A stretch of 64,000 nucleotides of DNA. It comes from Nannochloropsis salina CCMP1776 (taxonomy: Eukaryota; Sar; Eustigmatophyceae; Eustigmatales; Monodopsidaceae). How positions within the stretch are numbered: position 1 is the first letter of the stretch; each line of letters starts with the position of its first letter. The notes beneath the pieces are model-generated. The model did no database searches, was not told the DNA's origin, and saw only the letters and a list, made by a program, of their open reading frames with translations. A program made the translations under genes and the position numbers. This document shows, in pieces, positions 1 to 10,228 of the stretch. The stretch covers positions 803,401 to 867,400 of the forward strand of contig SDOX01000011.1 in NCBI GenBank assembly GCA_004565275.1, given 5' to 3'.

Positions 1-1
1 G

Positions 2-1069
2 CAGCGCATGAAGGCGGACGGTTTTTCCCCCAATATGATAACAGTGACCCTGGTTATCGACGCCCTCGACAAGAGTCGCAAATTTGATCTGGCCGTCCAT
101 GTGTTCGAATCCAGTGTAGTAGGGTATATTCGCTCGGAAGACTACGAAATGGAATCTGATGGGCCTGGCATGCTTGTAGATTTGCATGTAAGTGGTGAAT
201 TCTATCATTTCTAGGTCTTTGGTGGAAATATGGGAGTCCAGAATTGGAAACTTGACGTCTCTTTTTTTCGTGTCGTGCTTGTCATGCAAGAAGCTGAAGG
301 CTCAACACATCCAAAATTGCTCAAAATCTCCGCCAGGGATATACACAACCAGTAGCGCGAGCTGCGGTCAGGGCAGGGCTGAAGCGATTGTGTCAAATGT
401 ATGAACAGACGGGCAAGCGCGAGGGAGTCATCAAAGATTTTATCTTCATAACTGGCGTAGGGCGCAATAGGTAAGGAATGTGTCGTCACATTGTAATCAT
501 CCTGTCGAGCACTAAATGTCGAGCCTCGCGGAAAGGTGGAATACAGATCCAGTTGTATTTCGATAGATTAAAATTGCTAGGTTTTTATCACGATATCTTG
601 GTCATTGCCGCCCGAAATTATGCGCTAATGTCATATTAAACTTGAATTAGATGACTGTCTTTCCTGGACCGAACGGGTGCATTGCTAACAACTTCCATTT
701 TAAAATTCAGCGAGATGCCTTTTGAGCCAGTCCTTCGTCCAGCTATGCAGCGGATGTTAAATGAAGATTTCGATCCGCCATTGCCATGTGAAACTGCAGA
801 GAATAATCCCGGGCGTTTGGTTGTGCGAGCTCATGACCTAGTTGAATGGTTGAGTGCGCAGGTAAGCCGCATGTCATGAGCGACTGTCGTAGAAGGGTAG
901 TCATGACACCCTGCAAATGTCGTAACCTTACGTACCTCGCCACGTCTTTATCCATATCGTTTAGTCTCAGAAGAAACTTTTGTCGCCAGCAGAGATGTCA
1001 GGAATATTGAAACTACGAAGCGCTGAACAGCTGGATGATACTTTTCAAGACTTCAAAAATAGCCGTTAG
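2..1069 (+). CDS. PPR-SMR protein, 3' part (4 exons)
   Basis: C-terminal part of a pentatricopeptide-repeat protein ending in an SMR domain; the 5' end lies outside the window. Exons read as ..2-187, 337-470, 711-861 and 971-1069, and phases agree at all three junctions (GTAAGT/CAG, GTAAGG/CAG, GTAAGC/CAG). The first exon carries a PPR-like helix pair (PNMITVTLVIDAL..). Splicing joins VDLH to GYTQ, restoring the DLHG signature that opens an SMR domain. The second SMR motif (ITGVGRNS) and the LRPAM..NPG..VV tail follow. In the family, PPR helices bind specific RNA bases and SMR domains nick or bind nucleic acid, usually in plastids or mitochondria. Which organelle cannot be told because the N-terminus is missing. 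A lysine-rich tail of 32 residues ends the protein. Confidence 0.8.
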
Positions 1070-2113
1070 GAGGTGCGCGGCTCGTCATGAATGAGGCCGG
1101 CCCAGCGCAGTAGGCGACAGCGAAAGCTCTATCGCTGTAAATATTCTGTAATTTAATTTTGTCCACCTTTGTTTTATCTCGAATTGTAAGAATCAATGAT
1201 CTTGAGCAAGGTTGACTGGCGGATAGCTTTCCTCAACGTCCCTTATTTACGTTTTGCATCATTTGATTAAAATCTGTAACGCACGCGGGTGGCACCATTT
1301 TCAACCTATATAGGTTAAAGCACGCACAGTCATATCTCTATCGATTTCTACCTGCACAGCCTCATCCCTCGTATTTTTTGTCTCTTGTTGAATGTGTTTT
1401 CCTGGGTGATGACTGCTTGCTGCCGTGGCCAGCGCATGCTGCTCAAAGATGCACACGTGGCCTCGTTTTTGCTCTCCACACCGACTGCAGCGGTAGCTCG
1501 GACGATGTGAAGGGCGTTTTTTAATAGAAACACAATACAGCATGGTTATTATTTACGAAACACTGAGCGCTTCAGTGCCGTTTGACTCGCATTCCCGTGT
1601 AGCGTGCTACTGGGTGGAAAGTTATAGAAGCGAGTAATACAAATGTGGAATGTGGTGAGATATGAAAAATAGGTATCTAGATGACGAGATTTCACCTTAG
1701 ATTCCCCCCCATCTTCTAGGGAAAAATGCTTTATTTTTTAAGAGCTTTATGCATGTAGAAAAGTGCCGTTGCACGATACGGGATCGTGCTTTTACGTTCC
1801 GTCGCCGCTACGTTCCAGTCCGGCGAGGTGAGAGGACAGCCTTTTCTCTTAGAGTGAGTGGCCGCATTTTTCCCATGGGTACCTTGCATGACATTCCATA
1901 TATGTGATTATGTCAAATTAGGGAGCAATCCCTGCTCTGGGACGAGCGGGCATGAGTGTGAGAGCCTCCACACCCTGCATCCCACAACTTTATCGGGTCC
2001 GAGTCGGTGCTCGCTTCACGGAAACGTAAGGGAAAGAATTCATAGAGAGAGACGAATGCACACGGCAGAAAGGGAGACTTACACGCCTCGTTCCCCTTCT
2101 GGTCTTCCAAGCT
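1070..2113. other. Mostly non-coding, AT-rich gap
   Basis: AT-rich sequence between the PPR-SMR gene and the small minus-strand gene at 2114. The only item that looks possibly coding is the minus ORF at 1301-1543, described separately. No RNA gene was recognised. Confidence 0.4.
1301..1543 (-). CDS. Candidate small ORF with a zinc-knuckle motif
   Basis: An 80-codon ORF starting with ATG at 1543. It contains CSRCGEQKRGHVC, a C-x2-C-x6-H-x-C arrangement that resembles zinc-knuckle or zinc-ribbon motifs seen in some algal and plant nuclear proteins. A GTAGAA donor after codon VQ (near 1354) would allow splicing to exons nearer 1070, but none was identified. It could be a real small protein, the first exon of a longer gene, or chance. 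The motif is the only support. Confidence 0.25.
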   Translation of the reverse strand: MLYCVSIKKRPSHRPSYRCSRCGEQKRGHVCIFEQHALATAASSHHPGKHIQQETKNTRDEAVQVEIDRDMTVRALTYIG

Positions 2114-2507
2114 CTACTGCTGAGCTAATTCCAGGCCAGTTTCTGACTGGCTTGTCTCCTTTACCTTCGGGCACCACGCTTGCTCATAGGCTCTGAGGGA
2201 GGTGACCACCTTTTCCATAATTGCATGGATGTCATTGCGAGCACCCTTACCCACAGTGAAGAATCGCACACGCTCGGATTGTATCGGTTTTAAAGGGCCT
2301 GCTTCTATTAGATGCCATGCTAGGAGTGACACTGTAAGAAAAGTCTAGCCCCAATATTGCGCCTAATCACGAATGGCTTACAAAATATTAATGACGCACC
2401 TTACGCGTGGCAGTGCTTGCAAGACATTCAGTGGTAGCTGTGATCGTGTATTTGGACACCTTATTCGACAAGGACCTAGCACGCAGGATGTGTGAGGACA
2501 CTGACAT
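2114..2507 (-). CDS. Small 106-aa protein, possible Alba/SpoVS-like fold (2 exons)
   Basis: Two exons, 2507-2405 and 2331-2114, joined across a GTAAGG donor and a TTTTCTTACAG acceptor with matching phase 1. The product is 106 residues: a short basic N-terminus (MSVSSHILRARSLSNKV), then an alternating pattern (KYTITATTECLASTATL, a helix, VRFFTVGKGARNDIHAIMEKVV). The order strand-helix-strand-GKGA-helix recalls the Alba/SpoVS group of small nucleic-acid-binding proteins, but this is a weak visual resemblance and not a family assignment. Coding evidence is the clean splice pair and the sensible composition. It lies tail-to-tail with nothing obvious and 160 bp from the 3' end of RMI1, on the same strand. 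Confidence 0.5.
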
Positions 2508-2667
2508 AATGAAGTGAGCATCGGGAAGGACGGAACAAGAGGTAACTACATTCTTTCTTTGTCATTGTAAACTCTTTGTACATTACTTGCATTGCAATTC
2601 CCATCTTTATCTTCCTGTCCCGTCATCCATACATATACATGTATAATATGCGCCCTATCCAAAGTCC

Positions 2668-4509
2668 TCAACGACTATCTTCATCCGACAATTCAATAAT
2701 TTCTTTCGTACCGGTCGTAGACTGTCGGGCTTCGCCTAGACTGTCTGTGAACCTGTCACACAAGAACATGAACTGTCGATGTCCAGGGCTTCCTTCGTGC
2801 TTTCCACTTTTTCCATTGCCTTCCATAGTCTGTGACTTCCTTACTGACGGCAAAGGTGCTGGGTCTTGTTTTTCCCAAAGATGATCATATTCGATCTGGC
2901 AAAGGTGCAAAAGCCTCATAAATTCCTGCGCACCAGGGGGCTCGCAAGACAATAAAATTGGAAGGTGTGGTTTGGTGATTGGCTTCCCAATTTCCTTTTT
3001 GCAATCGGCCGTTCGCGCGCCGGGCTCTGTTTGTCCTCTTGTTTCATCAGCCCCACTGCCTCCTGCGGCCGGCACCTTCAAGGTAAAAACTCCCTCAAGA
3101 CTCGCCAGTCGCGGGGGGAGCCTTTTCATCACTGTGTCCGCCGCGGCGCGATCTTCGATCACCAGGTTGCTGAAGGCAACCGCGCTCAAACCCAATACCT
3201 GCGAGACGAGCTCGTCGGAAAGGCGTGCCTCAACGTCGGGTCCTGCCCCGTCACTGACATGGACAGTAATGCGAAGGCCGGATCGAGTATTTCTAGCGCG
3301 TGATATGGACGTAACCACGCCTTTCACTTTTAAGTGCTGGCCCGGGAGGTGCCCACAGACATCCGCCAACGTCACGCCGGGCCACTCTCCGGAGAAAGTC
3401 GTTAGGTTGCCTTGGGATTGCGAGGCCGTTGAAGGCATCCCGGGGGAGGACGCCAAGGAGTGAGGGCCATGGAAAGACGGGGCCTTCTTATCCTCACTCC
3501 CCGACCGCGACCTTCGTGGCGTGGGTTTTTCCCCATTGGATCCTTGCGCCCCTTCAGGAGAGTTGGATGCCGGACCATCGGCCCTCTTCCGTTTTGATCC
3601 CCTCTCGACCACGCCGTCTTCAAGTACGCTGCAAAACCCACGCGTTTCCGGTGAGATACAGTTCAGATGGTTTTGGTTGGCTCGCCCTTGACCTCGCGGT
3701 GCATTAGTGCCTTGCGTCTCCGATAGTGCAAGCTGGTAATACTCCGATGGAACGTCGACTCTTGTCCAATCAATATCGTCGTTGAACGAGCCCCTTGGAT
3801 GTCCTACGGGAAGGTTTAAACTTGTACTTTCTCTCAGTCTATTCTCATGGAATGCCCCCCCCTTTTCCCCTGCGACGCTGCATTCGCGATTGGCGTCGCT
3901 GCCCACGCCGACGAGCGGAGGCGGAGGTGAGGGAAGTAGTGGCTTGCGCTCATCGTGCTCTGCACGTGCCTGCCCGATCGACAGCCCTCGATTAGAAAGC
4001 TGATCCAGACTTATACGCAGGCCGCCACCCAGCACTTGAACTGTTTCTCGCGTCAAAAGAAGCATACCTTCTTTTATTTGTACATTCAGCAGCGCAATCT
4101 TGCAGCCCAGCGCCGTGGAAATACGTAGCTCGGGGATTGGGCGGTACTCGAGGCCAAGTACTTGCTGGTGTCCATCCGACAATGCCAAAAGCAGGCACCG
4201 GTTTCGGTCTCCCTCTTTGTGCCTAGTCGCGTCCGGAGCTCCAATGTTCTTAATGGCGTCCACCTGCACCACAAGTGGACCTGCAATTCGCTTGTTTCGA
4301 GACAGTGCGAAATCTGGCGGAAAGCAGCCTGCACCTGAATCCCGTATGTTCGAGTGCAAAAAACATTCATAAACCCTGTCGAAGTATTTAGCGTCCTCAC
4401 CCTCTATACTTGTCAAAGAATTGATGGATATCTGAATATTTTGCTGGCATTCTGCCAACCACTTCGCTTGCAATCGTAAACCGAGGCCGGCAAGAGAAAC
4501 CCCGATCAT
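2668..4509 (-). CDS. RMI1: RecQ-mediated genome instability protein 1
   Basis: Single-exon gene of 613 residues from ATG at 4509; the frame stays open six codons further to a TTG. RMI1 is the OB-fold partner of topoisomerase III and RecQ helicase (BTR/STR complex), which dissolves double Holliday junctions in the nucleus. The N-terminal third has the RMI1 OB1 signature, including LVVQVDAIKNIG and GCKIALLNVQIKEGMLLLT followed by VQVLGGGL. A long disordered linker rich in S, P, R and G follows. Near residues 385-490 a second OB-like domain (GVTLADV..LKVKGVVTSI..LRITVHVSDG..VEARLSDELV) corresponds to the C-terminal OB fold of longer RMI1 proteins. The extreme C-terminus (EIIELSDEDS) looks like a SUMO-interaction motif flanked by acids; that is inference. 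Confidence 0.85.
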   Translation of the reverse strand: MIGVSLAGLGLRLQAKWLAECQQNIQISINSLTSIEGEDAKYFDRVYECFLHSNIRDSGAGCFPPDFALSRNKRIAGPLVVQVDAIKNIGAPDATRHKEGDRNRCLLLALSDGHQQVLGLEYRPIPELRISTALGCKIALLNVQIKEGMLLLTRETVQVLGGGLRISLDQLSNRGLSIGQARAEHDERKPLLPSPPPPLVGVGSDANRECSVAGEKGGAFHENRLRESTSLNLPVGHPRGSFNDDIDWTRVDVPSEYYQLALSETQGTNAPRGQGRANQNHLNCISPETRGFCSVLEDGVVERGSKRKRADGPASNSPEGAQGSNGEKPTPRRSRSGSEDKKAPSFHGPHSLASSPGMPSTASQSQGNLTTFSGEWPGVTLADVCGHLPGQHLKVKGVVTSISRARNTRSGLRITVHVSDGAGPDVEARLSDELVSQVLGLSAVAFSNLVIEDRAAADTVMKRLPPRLASLEGVFTLKVPAAGGSGADETRGQTEPGARTADCKKEIGKPITKPHLPILLSCEPPGAQEFMRLLHLCQIEYDHLWEKQDPAPLPSVRKSQTMEGNGKSGKHEGSPGHRQFMFLCDRFTDSLGEARQSTTGTKEIIELSDEDSR

Positions 4510-4864
4510 GGTTTTGTAACAGAGCAATGATTAATTGCGTGGCTTCGACGATAAGGTGCAAATGTCGATGCCCATAGTCATGAGGTACGACCTGCTAATT
4601 TTGTGTTTGTTTTATTTTGTGGTTATTTAGAGTGGATGTAGCACGACTACTGTGGGCATCATAGGCGGGAAAGCTGAACCTCCTCCAGCCCAGTTCCTCT
4701 TGGGCATGCATGCTTGCACGTCGGTGTACGTAATTGTCGAAAACAGAGTGACTTAGCACTTAAAATCCTGGACGAGTAGCACACAAGAGCGGAGCCATAA
4801 TTTGGATGCATGTCTTCGCCGGTTAGACAGGGACCAAGGACAGGGGGGATGTGTTGGAAGGTCA
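4510..4864. other. Non-coding gap upstream of RMI1
   Basis: Probably holds the RMI1 promoter. No convincing ORF, RNA gene or repeat was seen. Confidence 0.4.
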
Positions 4865-5224
4865 ATGGTTTGTTTGCTCAGCGTGTTCGTCGTGGTGACC
4901 GCATTAACGACGCTAGTCTTGAACGAGAGATTGGGCAGTACTACGCAGACGCAATTGATGGTAGAGAGGAACACACCCACCGAGGTGGCGAATGCATGCA
5001 TGCTACTTAATGAAGTGAGAGGTTTGGTCCAGCACGTAAGCAAAGCCCGAAAGGGGCCTGCGCTCCCCTTCTTCCAGCGAGAGCAGCGAGGGGAGAATCC
5101 CCCCAAAAAAAAATTTCGTCGCCTCGGTTGTGTTCACGGTGTCTATAGAACGAAGCTGTCAAGTCCTCTTCCGGTCCATCCTCGCTTTCTACCGGAGAAG
5201 AGGCGATGGTGGAGGAGGGAATGA
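4865..5224 (+). CDS. Hypothetical 119-aa ORF with N-terminal membrane segment
   Basis: ATG at 4865 opens an ORF whose first 18 residues are strongly hydrophobic (CLLSVFVVVTALTTLVL), like a signal anchor, followed by a mixed region and a very basic tail (KKKFRRLG, RRWWRRE). A GTAAGC after codon VQH at 5035 and a TTCTTCCAG at 5078 would remove 43 nt in frame, so the ORF could be spliced or unspliced. No family is recognised. Overlapping frames on both strands also look plausible here, so this is only a candidate. Confidence 0.25.
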   Translation: MVCLLSVFVVVTALTTLVLNERLGSTTQTQLMVERNTPTEVANACMLLNEVRGLVQHVSKARKGPALPFFQREQRGENPPKKKFRRLGCVHGVYRTKLSSPLPVHPRFLPEKRRWWRRE

Positions 5225-5239
5225 GGGAGGGTGGACAGC

Positions 5240-5395
5240 ATGTTACCCGCTCCAAGACACCTGCGACAGCCCCGCCACATGCGCGCATCACTTCTTCAAA
5301 GAGGGTTCGACCCCTTTGACCCGAAAGAGCACATGGTCCAAATGCCTCACGTCCGCTTCATTTTCAATTCCATCCTCCAGGACACCCGCACGTGA
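5240..5395 (+). CDS. Hypothetical 51-codon ORF
   Basis: Short ORF with a composition like a real protein (RASLLQRGFDPFDPKEHMVQ, then PHVRFIFNSILQ). It could be a complete small protein or a last exon, since an AG precedes the ATG. No homologous family is recognised. Support is composition only. Confidence 0.25.
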   Translation: MLPAPRHLRQPRHMRASLLQRGFDPFDPKEHMVQMPHVRFIFNSILQDTRT

Positions 5396-5802
5396 CGGCG
5401 TAGAAATCGGGTACCACGGTTGAAGACCAGGCGGAGGAAGAAGAAGCAGAGATGGAAGATGGCGAGGAGGGAAGTCAACCCATGACATGAAGCGAATTAT
5501 GACATTTTTAATTGGGAGACGACAGTGATAGAAAGGCAGGGATGGACTGGAGAGGAAAGGCGTGCCTCTACTATGGAGAACAGGACCAATATAGCACGAA
5601 GAGAAAGGGAACATAGAAGGCGTCCGACATCTTGTGAACGATTCCATTCATATTTATCCCTTTCCAAACCTGCCAATGTATTACATTCCTAATTTAAGTC
5701 ATTGCGCTGGCTTGTTTCGAGGATCCTGGAATCAGCACGATCTTGCGGGTTGCGACGGAAAGGGTGCGGGGAATGGTGGAATGCGGTGATGCGAGGTTGG
5801 AA
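5396..5802. other. Gap before repeat copy 1
   Basis: No feature that can be supported was seen here. Confidence 0.3.
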
Positions 5803-6444
5803 TGACAGAAACGTGACAATAGTCCCGCCTGTCCTTCTCAATTTCTTCCAAGAAAAATCGAAAAGACAAGAGCCTAGCTTCATATATATTGTGGTTGAAT
5901 CAATAACGGCTAACCGACTACTCGTCAGCCGGGAAGACAGATTCAAGTAGGAATCACTCGTTGTGATTCGCTCCCGCATACATTTTTCGTACATCACATG
6001 AGTACTCGCGTGCTTATACTGGAGAAAATTCAAGGGTACTCGTTGTATCCAAAGCCACTAGTTTTGTCTCTTTATGACTCGGAGACTCGAACTCGGCCCA
6101 TTTCTGATGCATGAGAGGCGTCCCAGCAAAACTTGTTCAAATACTTTCTCAAGTCTAGCAAAATGTCCAAATACGAAGCTCTTTGATAATTTGTCCTGTT
6201 CTTCCCCAAAATACCAAGTCAAGAGCAAAGTCTTGGACGAGCTCGTAGACGAGCTCTAAGTGACGGGATTTTCCGGGTATTCGGGGGAGGCTTAGACGAA
6301 ACAGATGCTTCCCTTGCAGGAAAGAACAATGTGAACTTGGTTACATTCTCCTGGTTCTTCTACAGGAAGACGCCGGTCTCTTCCTTGTTCCCTTTTTTAT
6401 CACTCAATGAGCTTTCCTCTATAAGCCACGAACTTCATTCGTTA
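5803..6444 (+). repeat. 640-bp direct repeat, copy 1
   Basis: Nearly identical to 7942-8580 in the same orientation. One 3-nt indel near the left end and scattered substitutions, mostly in the first 40 nt, were seen by eye. Both ends are sharp: the right ends share ..ACTTCATTCGTTA and then differ. A 61-codon ORF (6074-6259) is preserved in both copies, but its composition does not look coding. On the minus strand the repeat contains GAGTTCGAGTCTC, close to a tRNA B-box, with no good A-box or cloverleaf. The two copies bracket the FkbM gene. Confidence 0.85.
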
Positions 6445-6552
6445 TACGAGGCAATATGTTAACCTAATTTCATCATTGCCAGTTTGCTCCGTATTGAATA
6501 TAATTGTAATGAAAAGATGTTTAATTAAATTCCATCAAACGAGATACCATTC

Positions 6553-7726
6553 TCACCAGCAGGATTTCTCCTTACAAAACCAGAAATCAATTTGCACGGC
6601 GGAGTCGATTCTCTTGGCTAAGCCAGTCACGTTTTCTTTCGTGTAGAAATCATTGGCAGCCCAAGGGAAGATTTCCAATGGCCGGCAGTTGAAGCCATGA
6701 TCTCTCACGAGAGAAACGAATTGATCGATAACACCTTGTCGGTCCTCTAAGCCATGAATAGGCGTCCACCACATTGGTGTTATTTCGAAAATTATATTTT
6801 CGATCATGTTACGCTCCACAAAAGGCATCATGGCCAGCAAAACCCTATATTCAGCTCCTTCCGTATCCACTTTAACCAATGATATGTGACTGTTGTACGG
6901 CAAGGTTTCTGTTAAAGTGACTGTTTCAACCTGGTAGATGGGGGGCCGTAGTGGTTACGATGAATTTTCCTCACTGATTAGATGATCTCCTGTTGCCGGG
7001 CTACGTCGATAGTCCAAGAGAATATAATCGGTTTGAGTTTTCAAGCAACACCAAATAACTCACCTTTATTAGATCAGCTGGGTCAGGTGCTTTATCTTCA
7101 TGCTGTTGCACGGGCCATCGTCCTGCGCAGTCATATTTCGGGTTAAGCTCAAGCGTTCGACCGGATACGTAATCAACGGGCCGTGGCACTATCGCCCCAT
7201 GTTTGAAGTCGTTTTTGACGAGCGCATGTTCGATGTGGCGCACACAACTTGGCTGCGGATCAAATGAGACAACTTGCTTGCAGCCCTCGGAAAGCGTAAG
7301 CATACTGTAGAAGCCAGTGTTCGCCCCAATATCAAGTACCAGACCATTGCACTTCGTGGCAGCAATGATGTGATGAAAGGATTCCGTGACAGCTTTCTCA
7401 CCATTGTGGGCTTTTGTTACGTATTCTAGAATTCCGTGGGGATAACCTGGGCTTGCCACGTAAAACTCAGTCTTCAAATGAGCTGTTGGAGTCGCCAAAT
7501 GCATGTCTTTGTCCGGTGAATCATTCTCCACGTCTTGCCAGATTTCTTTTTCTAAGATTGCATTGGCTAAGCGACTGGTACATTTTCCATTGATTGAGCT
7601 CCTCCCGGTACAAGTGGTGTCATCGAAGTGCCACCAAAGTTGTGTGATGAGGAGAAGAAGTAATACGGAGGGAAATGCTAAAGACCACGCCCTTGTCTTC
7701 TCATAGCAATGCCATTTTTTCGGCAT
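6553..7726 (-). CDS. FkbM-family methyltransferase, type II membrane protein (2 exons)
   Basis: Exons 7726-7064 and 6930-6553, 346 residues. The GTGAGT donor and CTACCAG acceptor meet in phase 0. The N-terminus has a short basic cytosolic tail and one hydrophobic segment (LAFPSVLLLLLITQLWW), typical of a Golgi or ER type II protein. The SAM-binding motif GLVLDIGANTGFYSML and the later SLVKVDTEGAEYRVL motif are diagnostic of FkbM methyltransferases. Such enzymes usually O-methylate sugars or small molecules; the substrate here is unknown. The first ATG is at 7726, although the frame extends upstream to a TTG at 7822. The gene lies between two 640-bp direct repeats, which suggests a local duplication or insertion. 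Confidence 0.8.
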
Positions 7727-7941
7727 TTTGAAAACGTGAGAGAAAGGTATCTTGAAACCCTGTGAATATTTAATTTGTAGACCATAATTATTTGTAGTGT
7801 TTAGTTGTCGGGCCCGCGACAAGGACCCGTATGAGCTCCACGACTCACAACAACTGGTTTATCGCTTTTGGCTAGTTTCGATATTAACACTCTCACAACG
7901 CGTTCACTGAGTTTCCTCGATTATTCATTCATTATTATTAT

Positions 7942-8580
7942 TGACGGGAACGTCACGATAGCCCCGCCTGTCCTTAATTTCTTCCAAGAAAAATCGAAAA
8001 GACAAGAGCCTAGTTTCATATATATTGTGGTTGAATCAATAACGGCTAACCGACTACTCGTCAGCCGGGAAGACAGATTCAAGTAGGAATCACTCGTTGT
8101 GATTCGCTCCCGCATACATTTTTCGTACATCACATGAGTACTCGCGTGCTTATACTGAAGAAAATTCAAGGGTACTCGTTGTATCCAAAGCCACTAGTTT
8201 TGTCTCTTTATGACTCGGAGACTCGAACTCGGCCCATTTCTGATGCATGAGAGGCGTCCCAGCAAAACTTGTTCAAATACTTTCTCAAGTCTAGCAAAAT
8301 GTCCAAATACGAAGCTCTTTGATAATTTGTCCTGTTCTTCCCCAAAATACCAAGTCAAGAGCAAAGTCTTGGACAGGCTCGTAGACGAGCTCTAAGTGAC
8401 GGGATTTTCCGGGTATTCGGGGGAGGCTTAGACGAAACAGATGCTTCCCTTGCAGGAAAGAACAATGTGAACTTGGTTACATTCTCCTGGTTCTTCTACA
8501 GGAAGACGCCGGTCTCTTCCTTGTTCCCTTTTTTATCACTCAATGAGCTTTCCTCTATAAGCCACGAACTTCATTCGTTA
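7942..8580 (+). repeat. 640-bp direct repeat, copy 2
   Basis: Second copy of the repeat at 5803-6444, same orientation, about 215 bp upstream of the FkbM start codon. It therefore supplies sequence close to that gene's promoter. After the shared ATTCGTTA end, copy 1 carries about 17 extra nt that end in another GTTA before both sequences read ACCT, a possible small insertion footprint. Confidence 0.85.
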
Positions 8581-9118
8581 ACCTACTTGACACTGGATAC
8601 GCATGCAAAGACGCGCACCGCGGAAGCAACTCCAGTCAAGAGCGGTGAGGGAGGGAGAGAGGGAGGGAGGGAGGGAGTAAATGGTTCCAGAGGTGGACTT
8701 GTCCGGAAGTGCTCTCTCAACCTTGAGTCCAGAGGCTTGTCGACCAAGTCGTAGAGACTCAATTTTCGGACTACGCATCAAACTGCTCTTACGAGGCAAA
8801 CAACACAGATGATTTGAGTCTGCATGGATGTGTCTTAACATTCGTACCTTTTCATCGGATCAAATTATAATAGTAAGAGGCGTTATATCACGTTGACAGA
8901 ATCATTTAACGTTCTCCTATTTCAAAACCTATCGTGACAGAACAGCTGAAAAATGAGTGAAATGCCGCATGCGAAAAATTCAAAATAAAATTTTGCTACA
9001 AAGCCCTGATACCTCCTCCACAATCAAAAGAAGGGCAAAAACAGCAGGATACGTGCGTGTTCAAATCACAGCAGCGCAGATCGAACTGGGCCCTGACATT
9101 CCTTCTCGGATGAGGTAC
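8581..9118. other. Gap with GGGA microsatellite
   Basis: Contains a (GAGG)n tract at about 8646-8676. No ORF with coding character apart from antisense shadows of the TPR gene. Confidence 0.4.
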
Positions 9119-10228
9119 TCAATTTGGCTTTTCCTCGTGTGTCATACCTATGCTCTTGCTTCCATCGCCATCACGCCTTATCGGGTTCAAAAGTTTCAAA
9201 ATCTCGTCCTGAAGCGCCCCTCCTTCGCCTTCAAGCCCCGGGGTGACCAGACAGAGCTCGGCAAGGTTGTTGAGAGAGACGATGACAAGGGGGTGTTCTT
9301 TCGGATACAAGGCTCTCCGAATGCGCAAGGCTTCTTTATAGAGCGCTCGCGACTCCTCCAATCGTCCCTCCTGCTTGAGCAAGTAGCCCAAGTTGTTCAT
9401 CGCCGTGGCCACCTCGGGAGACGCCTTCCCTCGCGCCTTCTCCTGCACCCGAGATATCGTCGTGCGCACCATCTCCTCCGCCTCAACCCCTCGACCTGTG
9501 CGCTGCAGGATGGAGGCAAGATTGCTGCGTGTTGTTAAGAGCGCAGGGTCGTCGTCTTCTAGGAGCTGAGCGCGGATGACGAGAACTTCGCGCAAGGTGG
9601 CTTCCGCGCTTTTAAAGAGAGCCAATGCCTCCATCTTTCCCCCCTTATTTGCCTCTGCCTGCTGAGCTTGCATCAAGAAAACCAGCCCTAAATTATTTAG
9701 CGCGGTGGCATACGATCGATGGTTGACGCCCACACTCCGCTCGTAAGTGTCAAGCGCCATGGCATAGTAATGGACCGCGTCCTCCAATTCATTCGTCATC
9801 TTATGCATCAAGGCAACATTATTTAAACAAGACGCGTAAACAGGATGATCTTCACCCAGTTCCCGCTCTAGCCAATCTTTCATACCCAAAGACACCTGGA
9901 GGGCCTCGGTGTATTTACCTTCTTTGTACAAATCCTGAACCTCCCTTAAAGCCAGACCTACATCTTTTTCCGTCTCCATACTGGGCTGTCGAACATCGAG
10001 ATTCCTCATCTTATCCACATCTTCCAAATCTGCCTCATACTCTGTCTCTTTTCTAAATGGTCTATAACAGCTTGAGAGAAAAAGGCGGTGTTGGACGTGG
10101 CTGGCCCGTGGTGAATTGAGCAGTATGGAGGCTGACGTACACGAACCAATCATAAGGGCGAAGACAGGCATTCTCGTCGACCACAAACTTCCAGAAGCGA
10201 CCAACCGCATCCCCTGGCATTGCGTCAT
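9119..10228 (-). CDS. Kinesin-light-chain-like TPR protein
   Basis: Single exon, 369 residues from the first ATG at 10228; the frame is open upstream to a TTG at 10288. Residues 1-60 are basic and hydrophobic and could be an organellar presequence. From about residue 95 there are TPR repeats of the TPR_12/kinesin-light-chain type (YTEALQVSLGMKDWLE, HPVYASCLNNVALMH, HRSYATALNNLGLVF, DPALLTTRSNLASIL, SPEVATAMNNLGYLL, HPLVIVSLNNLAELC). These repeats make a superhelical scaffold for protein binding; there is no motor or coiled-coil region, so it is not kinesin light chain itself. The gene diverges from the RETICULATA-like gene, with 383 bp between start codons. Confidence 0.8.
   Translation of the reverse strand: MTQCQGMRLVASGSLWSTRMPVFALMIGSCTSASILLNSPRASHVQHRLFLSSCYRPFRKETEYEADLEDVDKMRNLDVRQPSMETEKDVGLALREVQDLYKEGKYTEALQVSLGMKDWLERELGEDHPVYASCLNNVALMHKMTNELEDAVHYYAMALDTYERSVGVNHRSYATALNNLGLVFLMQAQQAEANKGGKMEALALFKSAEATLREVLVIRAQLLEDDDPALLTTRSNLASILQRTGRGVEAEEMVRTTISRVQEKARGKASPEVATAMNNLGYLLKQEGRLEESRALYKEALRIRRALYPKEHPLVIVSLNNLAELCLVTPGLEGEGGALQDEILKLLNPIRRDGDGSKSIGMTHEEKPN

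Noticed and set aside
6060-6130. tRNA-like B-box (GAGTTCGAGTCTC) on the minus strand of the 640-bp repeat, also in copy 2
   Set aside because: No matching A-box, anticodon stem or acceptor stem could be drawn; kept only as a remark on the repeat.
5803-8580. LTR retrotransposon reading of the direct repeats
   Set aside because: Ends are not TG..CA, no primer-binding site, gag or reverse transcriptase is present, and the internal gene is a methyltransferase read on the opposite strand.
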